Source: Farysia itapuensis
Taxonomy: Eukaryota; Basidiomycota; Ustilaginomycetes; Ustilaginales; Ustilaginaceae
Reading direction: 5' to 3'
DNA length: 64,000 nt
Assembly (NCBI GenBank): GCA_023212645.1
Contig: JALBYC010000011.1
Span: 310,001-374,000, forward strand
Each line of letters opens with the position of its first letter. Positions within the stretch are counted from its first letter, which is position 1. This document shows positions 1 through 10,007 of the stretch, piece by piece. The position numbers and the translations under genes were made by a program. The notes beneath the pieces were generated by a model that searched no databases, was not told where the DNA came from, and saw only the letters and a program-made list of their open reading frames with translations.

Positions 1-2
1 CG

Positions 3-734
3 AGCCAAGACCTGCTGTCTTCTTCTGGGATGCAGATGAGGCTGGACTCTTTCAATTTGCAGGAGACACAGGCGTCGGCTTCTCAGTTTGCTCGGCGAAG
101 TCTGCCACTATCGCCGCGATCCTCCATGGATGCAACGCACAAGCTTTCGCAGATGACTAACTCGCAGAGCGAGCAGTATCGAGTCAATGCTTACGGGCCA
201 CAAGTTGGACCGACTTCGCGTTGCACTTCACTCTCAAGCTCTGGACAACAGGCCGCAGCGACAGAAGATCGGAACGTAGAGTCCAGAGCGAGCATGCAGA
301 GTCACTTGTCTGACAAGGAAATGGCCAAGCTGGAGAAGGAGAGGAAGAAACAACAGACGAAGGAGGAAAAGCTGCGCCAGAAGGCCGAAAAGGCCGAGTA
401 CAAGCGATTGGCGGCGGACGCGGTGTTTGGACCCAAGGGCAGTATAGCGCCATCCTCTGCGACGTCGAGCGACTTTGCTGCATTCGCGAGCGATGGCCGG
501 GGCACATCCTCGCGAAGAGAGTCTGAAGTGTCTGAGACGAGGTCTGGATCAGGCCGGTCTGGGGGTCGCACCTCGAGTTTCAGTGCTGGTCAGCGTTCCC
601 TGGTAGGTCCGGCACCGCTTGCCAAGGCAGGCGAGTGGTCAGTCACCACAGCAGCTACGGCCAGTCCGTGGTTCAGTGCCCCGCCTCCGCCGATGCAGCG
701 AAGAATGGTACCTAGAAGTGGCAGCCTCAATTAA
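3..734 (+). CDS. 3' end of an unrecognised Ser-rich protein (5' end off the window)
   Basis: The frame is open to the left edge, so the start and most of the gene may lie outside. About 243 residues are visible. They are dominated by Ser, Thr, Ala, Gly and Gln and look disordered, apart from one highly charged Lys/Glu/Arg/Gln-rich stretch encoded around positions 310-410 (KEMAKLEKERKKQQ and onward), which should form a helix or short coiled coil. The C-terminus is Pro-rich and ends in RSGSLN. I recognise no domain. The frame is probably real because it is long, ends cleanly before a non-coding AT-richer stretch and has the same style as the disordered tails of neighbouring genes. Function unknown. 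Confidence 0.6.
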   Translation, partial: SQDLLSSSGMQMRLDSFNLQETQASASQFARRSLPLSPRSSMDATHKLSQMTNSQSEQYRVNAYGPQVGPTSRCTSLSSSGQQAAATEDRNVESRASMQSHLSDKEMAKLEKERKKQQTKEEKLRQKAEKAEYKRLAADAVFGPKGSIAPSSATSSDFAAFASDGRGTSSRRESEVSETRSGSGRSGGRTSSFSAGQRSLVGPAPLAKAGEWSVTTAATASPWFSAPPPPMQRRMVPRSGSLN

Positions 735-1371
735 ATTGCATTTGTTTACATCTTCCATCCTACGGTACGCTTGTACGCTTATATGCGATGCCTGCCTGCA
801 TAAGATGTCTAAAAAGTCCGAGTGATTGACGTGCTAGTGCCAAAGACACGGACCGCATTGTGATTGCGAGACCACGTTCGCTTGCAATAATTTTGAAAAT
901 GAGTGGGCAAGCTGTGTGTGTGCGAACGTGTCCTCCCCGACCTGTCCAACATCATTCATACACTGGTACAGCCTACGCAAGCAACAGCGCGGGTCTCCCA
1001 AAGACAACACATTTTGCCTACTCATTCGCAATGGGGCACCTATCGGACATGATGAGGTCCGCCGTAGAGCGAAGTTTCCCTCCCAATCACGAATCAAGCT
1101 GCTGCGATAATGAAAGGATTAGAAATTGGCCGAGATTAACAGCTGTCAAAGTGGGAGCGCGAGGCTGGGGAAATACGCATTTCAAACCTTTTTTGTATTG
1201 GGGGCGGTTAGCTGATCTTTAGTAAGTTGCAGCTCATCTCGTCCTCCTCCACCACTTCCCCACCTACCAGCCCGTATTCTCCTCTCGTTGCTCAACCGTC
1301 ACCGGCGACTGTGACCGCAAATTGGCTCTGCATGAACGTAGAAGTAAGGTGCTAGCAGCCTCGACGCCTTC
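735..1371. other. Intergenic: 3' UTR of upstream gene and KCS1 promoter
   Basis: No convincing gene. Several short frames overlap here but none has a domain, a good start or consistent codon use. The last 150 bases are rich in C and T, as is common just upstream of start codons in this window. Confidence 0.5.
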
Positions 1372-4300
1372 ATGGAGGATAACACAGCAGTCAAGAATGC
1401 GGAGGTCCTGCCTGCAACGTCTCCGTCGACCTCCTTGACAGCTAGCATTCAGCCACCATCTGCAACAGCTTCTACAACAGTTGCCGCGAGCGCAAATGCT
1501 GGGCCCTCTCTCCATGTCTCGCTTCCTCCCAACTTTCCCGAACCAGTCGAGACATCCTTTTCTCCACCGTCTAGCAAAACCGGCATTGGCGCCAGCACTG
1601 GCTCATCCTTCAAGCAGCTGCTCTCGCCCAATATTGTAGCGACCACGTCCACAAACAACACAACTAGACCGTCGCCGCCTCCAGCTGTGCCCTCTACATC
1701 TTCAGCTGCTACCAACGGCCGTGAAGAACCGCGGTTTAGGTCTCCATTTGCTCTCCAGCCCAGCAACACTGTCAACAATCCCAATGCCCCTTTCTCTCCC
1801 CCGGAAACATACACCTACAGCAGAAAGCAGGCCACACGCGACAGTCCTGGCACAAAGAGTGCCAAGAGTACGCCTGGTCGATCCACATCTGCGCAAGCTG
1901 ATTCGCATCAAGATCTTTTCCACGCCGAATTCAGAGATCCGCACCGAGCCGACTTTGACCTCAATCTGCCTCCTTCCCTTCTCAGCTCTGGCAGAAAAGC
2001 AAGTGTGAGTTTACATCTGTTCAAGGAGACCTCGTCTAAGCCTTCTACCGGGGGCTCCAGTGGACGCGATAAACTGTCAGGCAGCGAGGAAGCCAAGCTT
2101 CGCGAGAGCAGAAAAGCTAGTCGGCCTCCCACTTCTCAGCGCAATAGATCGCACCGCACAGATCTAGCATATCTTTCGGAGCAGGAGGATGCCATACCGA
2201 TTGATTTGTCCCTTCCACCGGGACTGCTGTCGCCCCCGGACTCGGAACTGGGTCTCGCCCGCCCTGCGACCCCATCATCACTACTTCAAAAGGGCGATGT
2301 AAGGTCGCCGCGCAGCGAAAATGTCCCGGCAATAGCAGCAAGCGCACCGTCAGGATCACGCTCGTTTTTGTCCGACGTTCAAGAAGCGCAGCTGGACCGA
2401 AGGACCGAAGGAACGGCATCGATAGAGACTCCCGCATCAAGCGTCAGGATCCAAGCGCGAAAGAATTCTTCCGAAAAGCCACACGAACCTTTGCCCATAC
2501 CAATCAGTAGAGAAGCCTTCCCACGCCGCCACGAACAGTATGAAGGCACAAGTAGCGCTGCTGTCGCAGCCGCAGCGAGCTCGGCAGCTCCCCCCACCTC
2601 GTCTAACACGTTCCAACGCCATTCATCTGTTCCAGAGACAGATCGAAAGAACACGGGATGGCCCGAGAGGCTCAAGATGACGCGGAGACAGAGCGTGGAT
2701 GAAATTGTGCAGAGCGCTTCCGAGTACGAAGACGACGATATCAACAGCTTTGGCTCACGAGACGATGAAGAAACTGAGGAAGATTCTCATGACGATGCTG
2801 GTTCCAGTAACTTCGATGCGGACGCTGCCGATGAAGACGACCTGCACATGAGCGGGTCGGAATGGGAAGCACATGACGACAAAGCTACAGACCAGGCCGC
2901 TTACACTCAGTCTCCATCTGATCCTGAACGAAGGGGGTCTGCATCTGCGCCGCGTCCACCTACAGTAGTGCAGCTACAACCTTACAACAACCAGGTTGGT
3001 GGCCACAATTCGATCTTTCAATTCTCCAAACGTGCTGTCTGCAAGCCATTGGTAGGTCGAGAAAATGAGTTCTACGAAGCTGTAGAGCGAGAACATCCTC
3101 GTCTGCTTGCTTTCATCCCACAGTACCTGGGTGTTCTGAACGTGACCTATCGCCACAACGAGGAGCAGACTGCTCCGGCTCCGTCTTTCCACCGCAGCGC
3201 GAGTGAGAACAACGCGCGCGAGCGTGTTTCGCTCACCGCAAAGACCGTCGCAATGACCTCTTCAAGCAAGAAGCCTGACCTTGAACGCACCAAATCCGAA
3301 ATGCCAAGCCGTCCGCAGCGCAAGGTGTTCGAAGGTCAAGAAGAGTTCGGTCGCGACATTCCCGAGGTTTCGCTGGATTTGAACCGTCATATTGCTCCGA
3401 GCTGGATGCTTCGGAAGTGCCGTCTGCCGCTGAGCACGTCCAGTGGTCGGGCATCACATAACAGTACACCCGGTCGGAGTCGAGCTTCTAGCCATGCTCG
3501 AACAGACGCAAACGCATCTGATCAGATTCGTCCGAGCTCGACCGACATCCCGGACGCCAACGCTAAGGCTCCTAGACGGCTCGCCACATCTGCTTCGGCT
3601 GTGGCCTTGCTCGAGCAAGGCTCTCAGTCGCAAGTAGACCAAGCATGCGATCCGCAGCAGAGCAGCACTTCTCATTCGCCAAGTCCTCTGGGATCTCCGA
3701 ATCCTGGGTCGAACTACTTTAAATCAGTTGATGCTAATGACGACTGGCCTGTACATCATGCAGGAGTCGAGACGCCTAATTCCGCGTCTACTCTGCGCGC
3801 GCGTGGCACCGGCTTGGGATCACTCTCGATGACCAGCCGAACGCCATCGCAATCTTCCAACTTTTCCCCTTCCAACCCAAACTGCATACATGGCCGAGGT
3901 TTCACTACGGTCAACCAAAGGTTACAGGAACAGGTGCTGCGCGAAGTTTTCAGCAGCCCAATGCTGAAGAACAGCCTCGACACGCGGTATGAGTCAAACG
4001 CCAAGCAGAACGCTCGCAAGAATCGACGTCGGCTCGCAAAAGCGTGGGAAGAGAGCGAAGAGGGCGAGCGTCTACGTCTCACGCGAAACTTGGGACCCTT
4101 CAAAGCAGATCTGACTGAGTCGTCACTTGGCGCCTCTCATACCCCGGATGCTGCCCAGAGCGGTCGTAACAGCAGCGCAAGCGGCGCCTTTCCAACGGCG
4201 TCATCGACTCCAGTAATCTATCGCGGAGACGCACGCCATCCCTCGACTCCTCCGCGAACTCCACCGCTCGGGCCAAGCTCAAGCAAGCCCATGGTCTTGG

Positions 4301-5508
4301 TGTCTCCCGCAAAGGATGTACACACGGACACCGGCTTAGACGCGCCCAAAGACCATTTGTCTGAGCAAGTCGACGATCTAAGTGCTGATCTGAAGCGTAC
4401 CAAGATGGAGGATGCAGCTGCAGTGGATGACAACGCTGCTGAGGTGGCACACCCGACAGATGACGCATCTCAGACTCGGCAATTTCTCTTGATGGAGGAC
4501 CTTACAGGGAGATTGAAGTCACCTTGTGTTCTGGACCTCAAGATGGGCACACGCCAATATGGCCTTGACGCTACAGACGTCAAGAAGCGCAGCCAGACGA
4601 AGAAGTGCGATAAGACGACCAGTAGGAGCCACGGCGTGCGCATCTGCGGAATGCAGGTTTACAACTGCGTCAAGGAAGACTATGTGTTCCAAGACAAGTA
4701 CTACGGCCGCAAAGTTTTGCCTGCCGAGTTTCCGACAGCGCTTGGTAACTTTTTCTCCAACGGCAGCCATATTCTGGTTCACCACATCCCTCTCATCCTG
4801 CAGAAGATCTATCACCTTGCGCGGATCGTATGGCATTTGCGCGGCTATCGCTTTTACGCGAGCAGTCTGCTGTTTATCTACGATGGTGACTGCCAGACGC
4901 AACAGAAGCTGGAGGAAGAATTCAATCACAGATGCGCCCAGGGTAATGGGGGCAAAGTGCCTTACTCGCCCAGCGTTTCGACATGGAGGGCAGATGCAGA
5001 AGACGAAGCCGCGGCGGAAGAAGGCGAGGGCCGGCAGAGCTATAGTATTGGATCGAGCCCTCTCCTCGGCCCTGTTGGAGACACTGGACTCAGAAGACGA
5101 CGACGCCGGGGCGAAATCAACATCCGGATCATCGACTTTGCCCACTGCACTACGGGCCACGACTATGACTTTGGTCCAGAGCGTGAAGAACCAGAAGACT
5201 CTGAGGACGCTCTTCCCGTTGCTCGTTTCCCGCCCAAGCTCGTGGACGGCCCTGACAGCGGCTACCTGTTTGGACTCAAGAATCTCGCCGCGAGCTTCGA
5301 AGAGATCTGGAGCACGGAACGAGAGCGGCGACAACAATGCAGAATCAACCACGCCCAATCCTCAAACACGGACGAGGGAAGCATTGAGAACGACAAGCAC
5401 GGCAAGTGTATCGCAGACCTTGGCCCACTCGAGGTCGAAGGCGGAGAGGTTTTTGACGAGATCTTTGGCACTGGCCCACACGGCCTGGATGGTTACGTCT
5501 CGACTTAA
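1372..5508 (+). CDS. KCS1: Inositol hexakisphosphate kinase (Kcs1-type)
   Basis: Makes inositol pyrophosphates (5-IP7) from IP6; these signal phosphate and energy status. 1378 residues, one exon. Residues 1-530 are disordered and Ser/Pro-rich with an acidic patch near 450-500. The N-lobe starts near residue 541 (VGGHNSIFQFSKRAVCK, then FIPQYLGVLNVTY). A low-complexity insertion of about 440 residues follows. The catalytic lobe begins near 1049 with the family signature PCVLDLKMGTRQYG (PxxxDxKxG), then ASSLLFIYDG near 1163, and IRIIDFAHC near 1253 supplies the metal-binding Asp. Yeast Kcs1 has the same split arrangement, which favours KCS1 over the related Arg82/IPK2, which is much shorter. 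The gene lies 314 bp upstream of an endopolyphosphatase on the same strand, a functionally related enzyme. Confidence 0.93.
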   Translation: MEDNTAVKNAEVLPATSPSTSLTASIQPPSATASTTVAASANAGPSLHVSLPPNFPEPVETSFSPPSSKTGIGASTGSSFKQLLSPNIVATTSTNNTTRPSPPPAVPSTSSAATNGREEPRFRSPFALQPSNTVNNPNAPFSPPETYTYSRKQATRDSPGTKSAKSTPGRSTSAQADSHQDLFHAEFRDPHRADFDLNLPPSLLSSGRKASVSLHLFKETSSKPSTGGSSGRDKLSGSEEAKLRESRKASRPPTSQRNRSHRTDLAYLSEQEDAIPIDLSLPPGLLSPPDSELGLARPATPSSLLQKGDVRSPRSENVPAIAASAPSGSRSFLSDVQEAQLDRRTEGTASIETPASSVRIQARKNSSEKPHEPLPIPISREAFPRRHEQYEGTSSAAVAAAASSAAPPTSSNTFQRHSSVPETDRKNTGWPERLKMTRRQSVDEIVQSASEYEDDDINSFGSRDDEETEEDSHDDAGSSNFDADAADEDDLHMSGSEWEAHDDKATDQAAYTQSPSDPERRGSASAPRPPTVVQLQPYNNQVGGHNSIFQFSKRAVCKPLVGRENEFYEAVEREHPRLLAFIPQYLGVLNVTYRHNEEQTAPAPSFHRSASENNARERVSLTAKTVAMTSSSKKPDLERTKSEMPSRPQRKVFEGQEEFGRDIPEVSLDLNRHIAPSWMLRKCRLPLSTSSGRASHNSTPGRSRASSHARTDANASDQIRPSSTDIPDANAKAPRRLATSASAVALLEQGSQSQVDQACDPQQSSTSHSPSPLGSPNPGSNYFKSVDANDDWPVHHAGVETPNSASTLRARGTGLGSLSMTSRTPSQSSNFSPSNPNCIHGRGFTTVNQRLQEQVLREVFSSPMLKNSLDTRYESNAKQNARKNRRRLAKAWEESEEGERLRLTRNLGPFKADLTESSLGASHTPDAAQSGRNSSASGAFPTASSTPVIYRGDARHPSTPPRTPPLGPSSSKPMVLVSPAKDVHTDTGLDAPKDHLSEQVDDLSADLKRTKMEDAAAVDDNAAEVAHPTDDASQTRQFLLMEDLTGRLKSPCVLDLKMGTRQYGLDATDVKKRSQTKKCDKTTSRSHGVRICGMQVYNCVKEDYVFQDKYYGRKVLPAEFPTALGNFFSNGSHILVHHIPLILQKIYHLARIVWHLRGYRFYASSLLFIYDGDCQTQQKLEEEFNHRCAQGNGGKVPYSPSVSTWRADAEDEAAAEEGEGRQSYSIGSSPLLGPVGDTGLRRRRRRGEINIRIIDFAHCTTGHDYDFGPEREEPEDSEDALPVARFPPKLVDGPDSGYLFGLKNLAASFEEIWSTERERRQQCRINHAQSSNTDEGSIENDKHGKCIADLGPLEVEGGEVFDEIFGTGPHGLDGYVST

Positions 5509-5822
5509 GGGGTTGTATTCAGCCAGCATGTTTTATTACAAATTTCACTTGTTCCATTACATTTTGGCAAGAGTTTTTCAAAAATGGGGAACGTGGACAG
5601 AAATCGTGTTAGACTGGGTATTTATAATTAACCGGATCGGCGTGATTTTTTTGGCAGGGGAAAGTTGAAGTTGGAGTTGTTTGCTGTTTACGCCTCTGTC
5701 ACCACCCATCAACCGACGTCGATTCTACGCCGAGATGACTGATTGACGACGAGCTGGGAAAACACGCACAGCTAGCGTCACTCAATTTACACCGCAGACT
5801 TGACTCTTGGTGTACGGCAGCA
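5509..5822. other. Intergenic between KCS1 and PPN1
   Basis: 314 bases with no gene. They hold the 3' UTR of the kinase and, since both genes lie on the same strand, the promoter of the polyphosphatase. No motif I would defend. Confidence 0.5.
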
Positions 5823-7871
5823 ATGAAGGCTGTAATTGGCGGAATCCCGCCCATGCTTTGGCTTGCGGTGAGCAGCCTTGTCGTAGCATCTGTCTCGGCT
5901 ACATCATCGGCATCATCGCAGGTTGTTTTCACAGCTGAAGGAGAAGAAGCAACTGCGACGAAGACGGCGGGACCGTACGGACGGTTCTTGCACATTACGG
6001 ATCTGCATCCTGATCCGCATTACAAGCATGGCTCGGCTGTGTATGGAGGATGTCATCACAAGAAGCCAAAGAAAAAATCCGATGAGGGACATAAACGAGC
6101 CGGCTGGTGGGGTACAGGTGTCAGCGACTGCGACTCGCCACCGCGACTCATCGAGTCTTCCCTGCGATGGGCCTCGCGAAATTGGATGCCGTCGTCAGCA
6201 GACGATGGGGCAGTGACCCCTTCGCGCGCTGCTAAAGGTCGCGGAATTGACTTTATCATCTGGACCGGCGACTCGGCCCGCCACGATAGCGACAATCGAC
6301 TGCCACGAACCAATCGTGAGATTTTCGATCTGAACCGCTGGACGCTGAACCAAATCGAGTCGGCCTTCCCCGGCGTGCCCATCGTCCCCTCTATCGGCAA
6401 CAACGACATTTTCCCCCACAACATCCTCTTTCCCGGCCCCAACGACGTCACAAAGGAGTACGTCTCCATCTGGCGAGACCACATTCCCGAATACGAATTC
6501 CACACCTTTGAACAGGGCGGATACTTTGTCAAGGAACTCCTGCCCAACCGTCTTGCAGCCATGAGTCTCAACACGCTCTACTTTTACGACAACAACAAGG
6601 CTGTTGACGGTTGTGTGCGGAACAAGAGGGGCCACGGCAATACGGCGTCGGACCCGGGAACGGCACAGCTTGACTGGCTCGAGGTGCAGCTCAATCTCTT
6701 CCGCCAGCGCGGCATGCAGGTCCATCTCCTCGGTCACGTTCCACCCACAGCGGGCAACTACTTCCCCAGATGCTACAAGAGGTACACCGACATCGTCTTG
6801 CGGTACCAAGACACTGTTGTCGCTCAGCATTTCGGCCATATGAACACGGACGCCTTCTTCATCCAGGAAGATCAAGAGGCCGTCTACGGCGACTCTGTCC
6901 AGCAGCTTGTCGACGGCCGGTTTGATGAGGATGAAGATGAGATCGCGGTGGCTTTCAAGGACGAAGTGGGTCTACCTGCTGATTTGAGGCAGGACTTTTC
7001 CACTTTGCCAGGCAAAGGGCGTACAAACGAAGACTATTACTCTGTCTTCTACATCGGACCCAGTATCATTCCGACGTATTACCCGTCGATACGTGTGTGG
7101 ACATACAACACTACAGACACTGAACGCTACGTTAGGTCCAGTACGCCGTCCGCTCCGGTCGTAACGTCTGAAGATGACGACGATGACGACGACGAGGACG
7201 ATATGGAGCTGCCGATAACGACAACGTCAAGGCATCACCACCGCCCATCACCGCACAAAGGTCGAAAGCACAAGAAGAAGAAGAGAAAGCACAAACGAAA
7301 GCCCCGGCACGCTTCGGCCGATTCACCGTCGCGCAAAAACACCTACCTCAGCCTGCTCGGCTACAGCCAGTGGATCATGGAGATTGACGAACAGAACAAG
7401 CAAGTGGACGATATCCTGCACCCCAGCAAAGCTTCCACCGAAAAGAAGCACAAAGGTGATGACGATAAGGACAAGAAGAAAAAGGAGCGCGAGGGAGAAG
7501 CTGAAAAGATGGAGGTATCGTACCGCCTGGAATACACCACTTACGAACCTGCCATGCTGTGGCAACAGTTCTCGGTCGACACAACCAGCTTAGGCCCGTT
7601 GCCCGTGCCGAGACACCTGCTCGAAAAGGAGCTCAAGCGGGCAGGTTTGAACGAGCCCTTTGTCACGAAAGACGAAGAAGAGTCGGACCCCATTCAGATC
7701 GGAAAGCACAAGCGGGCAAAACTGTCCAAAGAGCTTCGCAAATTCACCGACTACTCGCTTCCGTACATCACTGTCGGGGAGATGATGGATCTGGGACGCA
7801 AGCTCATGGTGGACAAAAAGCTCTGGACCCGGTTCAAGCGACGTATCTATTCAGAAAGCGGTGTAGAATAG
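5823..7871 (+). CDS. PPN1: Vacuolar endopolyphosphatase (Ppn1-type)
   Basis: Cleaves long-chain polyphosphate internally; family members are vacuolar, type II membrane or secreted metallophosphatases. 682 residues. The N-terminus has a hydrophobic segment at about residues 10-27 (LWLAVSSLVVASVSA) that can act as signal or anchor. Metallophosphoesterase motifs appear in order: ITDLHPDPHY near 58, WTGDSARHD near 146, GNNDIFPHN near 194, LLGHVPP near 302 and FGHMNTD near 335. Between about residues 448 and 500 there is an Asp/Glu run followed by a His/Lys-rich run (HKGRKHKKKKRKHKRK), an unusual charged insert in the C-terminal half. Yeast Ppn1 is also about 670 residues. The ATG at 5823 immediately precedes the hydrophobic segment, supporting the start. 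Confidence 0.92.
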   Translation: MKAVIGGIPPMLWLAVSSLVVASVSATSSASSQVVFTAEGEEATATKTAGPYGRFLHITDLHPDPHYKHGSAVYGGCHHKKPKKKSDEGHKRAGWWGTGVSDCDSPPRLIESSLRWASRNWMPSSADDGAVTPSRAAKGRGIDFIIWTGDSARHDSDNRLPRTNREIFDLNRWTLNQIESAFPGVPIVPSIGNNDIFPHNILFPGPNDVTKEYVSIWRDHIPEYEFHTFEQGGYFVKELLPNRLAAMSLNTLYFYDNNKAVDGCVRNKRGHGNTASDPGTAQLDWLEVQLNLFRQRGMQVHLLGHVPPTAGNYFPRCYKRYTDIVLRYQDTVVAQHFGHMNTDAFFIQEDQEAVYGDSVQQLVDGRFDEDEDEIAVAFKDEVGLPADLRQDFSTLPGKGRTNEDYYSVFYIGPSIIPTYYPSIRVWTYNTTDTERYVRSSTPSAPVVTSEDDDDDDDEDDMELPITTTSRHHHRPSPHKGRKHKKKKRKHKRKPRHASADSPSRKNTYLSLLGYSQWIMEIDEQNKQVDDILHPSKASTEKKHKGDDDKDKKKKEREGEAEKMEVSYRLEYTTYEPAMLWQQFSVDTTSLGPLPVPRHLLEKELKRAGLNEPFVTKDEEESDPIQIGKHKRAKLSKELRKFTDYSLPYITVGEMMDLGRKLMVDKKLWTRFKRRIYSESGVE

Positions 7872-7907
7872 TTTCCATACATTAGGAACGCACTGACAGC
7901 AAAGAAT

Positions 7908-8504
7908 TTATGTGACTGATGCATCCGGGTGTGTTGAGCTTGAGTTGGTCTTCCATTCGTGCTGTGAGCGAGCGCGAGCGGTGTAGTTCCATAGTTTCAG
8001 GTCGAAGGTATGGTCTAGCTCTTTGACTAGGATGGTCTCGAGGTAGAAGCGGTCGTTTGGCAGTGCTTGCCCCACACTTGCGACGTCACTAATGCGTAGC
8101 TCGCTAGTGCGATCGTTGACAAAGTGCTCGTCTTTCTGCAAGAAGGAGATGTCGATGGGACCTTTGTGCTTGCGAAGGTAGCCGATAAGCATGCAGACAG
8201 ATTTGAGAGTGGGCGGGACAATCGTGCTAGTACCAGAGGGTCGAGCCTGTTGCTGTTTTGCATACAGCCTCCACCCGCCGGCGTTGGCCCGGGAGTATGC
8301 ATCGTCTGGTGGCTCGGGATTGATGCACATGGACAAGTCTACCAGGATCGATGCTTTCTGGTCGATCTCGCTGAGCACGATTGTGGTGGACATTGAGGGA
8401 TCAATGGCAGTGACATGCCCGGCGATGCGGAGCTTGCGTCCATGGTCGCGAAGCACATCAATGTCAGATATGGGCAGGATCAAGGCATACTCTGGATTTG
8501 CCAT
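7908..8504 (-). CDS. Small OB-fold protein, candidate TEN1 (CST telomere complex)
   Basis: 198 residues, one exon, starting at an ATG shortly upstream of which a divergent gene begins. The pattern fits a single OB fold: RKLRIAGHVTAIDP (strand 1-2), TTIVLSEIDQKASILVDLSM (strands 2-3), an insertion of about 40 residues, SVCMLIGYLRKH (strand 4) and a C-terminal strand-helix YLETILVKELDHTFDLKLWN. That last block lines up by eye with the end of vertebrate TEN1, where a valine-rich strand, a short turn with N/D-L, and a basic helix occur in the same order. TEN1 caps telomeres with Stn1. RPA14 and other small OB proteins are alternatives. The gene is tail-to-tail with PPN1, 36 bp apart. Confidence 0.45.
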   Translation of the reverse strand: MANPEYALILPISDIDVLRDHGRKLRIAGHVTAIDPSMSTTIVLSEIDQKASILVDLSMCINPEPPDDAYSRANAGGWRLYAKQQQARPSGTSTIVPPTLKSVCMLIGYLRKHKGPIDISFLQKDEHFVNDRTSELRISDVASVGQALPNDRFYLETILVKELDHTFDLKLWNYTARARSQHEWKTNSSSTHPDASVT

Positions 8505-8691
8505 CTTCTACAGCGTAGTGGGCGCATCTCGGGCACAACGGCTGACAAGGAGTGAAGGCAAAGCGGGTTTGCCAAATGAGCGAAAACAGTGTGTTGGTCA
8601 GAATTGCGCGTCGCCTTAATTGACGCGGTTCAACAAACTTGCACAAAAAGTGCCACTTTCTTTGCTTTCTTCTTACCACACCAGCATACAG

Positions 8692-9957
8692 ATGGCCGAT
8701 GCCGCTCTGCGCAAGCGGTCTGGACTCGCTCGCGGCAAGGCCAGTGCGCAGAATGGAAGTGCCAAAGGGGACGAGTCAGACTTGTCGTCGACAACAAAAG
8801 CTATCGTTCAGACAACAGCCTCAGAATGGATCATGATCTTGTCATTGATCTTTGGCGGCTGCTGCTCCAATGCGTATACACTTGAGCTCGCAACGAGACA
8901 GCTACCCACGTCGGGCACGCTCATCACCTTTGCACAATTCTCAGTCACTACCCTGTCTTGTCTGCCGCACTTTGTCACTCTGCGATCTGGTCTGCCAAGG
9001 CTCAAGGAGCGCAATGTGCCAGTGTATAGGTGGCTAGTGCAGGTCATGTTCTACCTGTCTACAAGCTTGCTCAACAATATGGCGTTTGCATACAACGTGC
9101 CCATGCCTGTCCACATTGTGTTTCGCAGCGGCGGCCTGGTGATCAATATGATCCTGGGCTACTTGGTCCAGCACCACCGCTACTCAAAGATCCAAGTCGC
9201 CTCGGTCCTCTTGGTCACTGTCGGCGTCATTTCATCAACACTGTGCACTGCGCAAGAGAGCGCGCAGGATGAGGACGATCTGTCTCCCGATACATACCTG
9301 ACAGGCGTATTGTATCTATTCGCCGCCTTAGTCCTGTCCGGCTTTATGGGCTTGTGGCAGGAGAAGACATTCAGACTGTACGGCAATCAGAATTGGCGCG
9401 AGAGTCTCTTCTACTCGCATCTCTTATCCCTGCCGATATTCACGCTGCGGGGCCGGTCCTTACTCAGAGACATACGGCAGGGGAACGAGACGATACCATG
9501 GTGGTTCGGATGGGGGTCACCAACGCATGCGCCCATCAAGTCACGCAGAACACTGCCTTCCAGCTGGATCGCTGATTTGCTCAGACGAGAACGCAATGTA
9601 GGAACTGAAAGGATCTTTGATCTCTCGCTGCTCCTTCCGAAGCCGGTGCGCCGGGCCGTGAGATTGCGGACGGGTGTTTGGATACCAAGCTTCTACCCGC
9701 CTCTCTTGCTCAACGTTGCGACTCAACTGCTGTGCATCAATGGCGTGAACCGTTTGACGTCCAAAGTCAGCTCTCTGTCAGTCACATTGGTGTTGGTCGT
9801 TCGCAAAGCGCTCAGCCTGTTCATCTCAGTCATGCTTGTTTCAGGTGGCACTGGCAATCTCGGCCTATGGCTCGGCGCTTCTGCCGTGCTCCTAGGCACC
9901 ATTGGCTACTCATTCTCCAAGCCTGTCAAACAAGCAACCCGGTCCAAGTCGGAATAG
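8692..9957 (+). CDS. YEA4: UDP-N-acetylglucosamine transporter, UAA family (Yea4/SLC35B4-like)
   Basis: Moves UDP-GlcNAc (and possibly UDP-xylose) into the ER or Golgi lumen for chitin and glycan synthesis. 421 residues from the ATG at 8692; the frame is open further upstream only by a TTG, so I reject the longer form. About eight to ten hydrophobic helices are visible. Family signatures include SLIFGGCCSNAYTLELA near the first helix, TFAQFSVTTL, LNNMAFAYNVPMPVHIVFRS and NMILGYLV, and the late TSKVSSLSVTLVLVVRKALS block typical of nucleotide-sugar carriers. A loop of about 90 residues with Arg/Pro-rich sequence splits the last helices. No C-terminal dilysine is seen (ends RSKSE). Confidence 0.85.
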   Translation: MADAALRKRSGLARGKASAQNGSAKGDESDLSSTTKAIVQTTASEWIMILSLIFGGCCSNAYTLELATRQLPTSGTLITFAQFSVTTLSCLPHFVTLRSGLPRLKERNVPVYRWLVQVMFYLSTSLLNNMAFAYNVPMPVHIVFRSGGLVINMILGYLVQHHRYSKIQVASVLLVTVGVISSTLCTAQESAQDEDDLSPDTYLTGVLYLFAALVLSGFMGLWQEKTFRLYGNQNWRESLFYSHLLSLPIFTLRGRSLLRDIRQGNETIPWWFGWGSPTHAPIKSRRTLPSSWIADLLRRERNVGTERIFDLSLLLPKPVRRAVRLRTGVWIPSFYPPLLLNVATQLLCINGVNRLTSKVSSLSVTLVLVVRKALSLFISVMLVSGGTGNLGLWLGASAVLLGTIGYSFSKPVKQATRSKSE

Positions 9958-10007
9958 AAAGAAAACTGTATTTTGCTTTTCCTATGTACTGTGAGGGAAT
10001 GAGGCGC

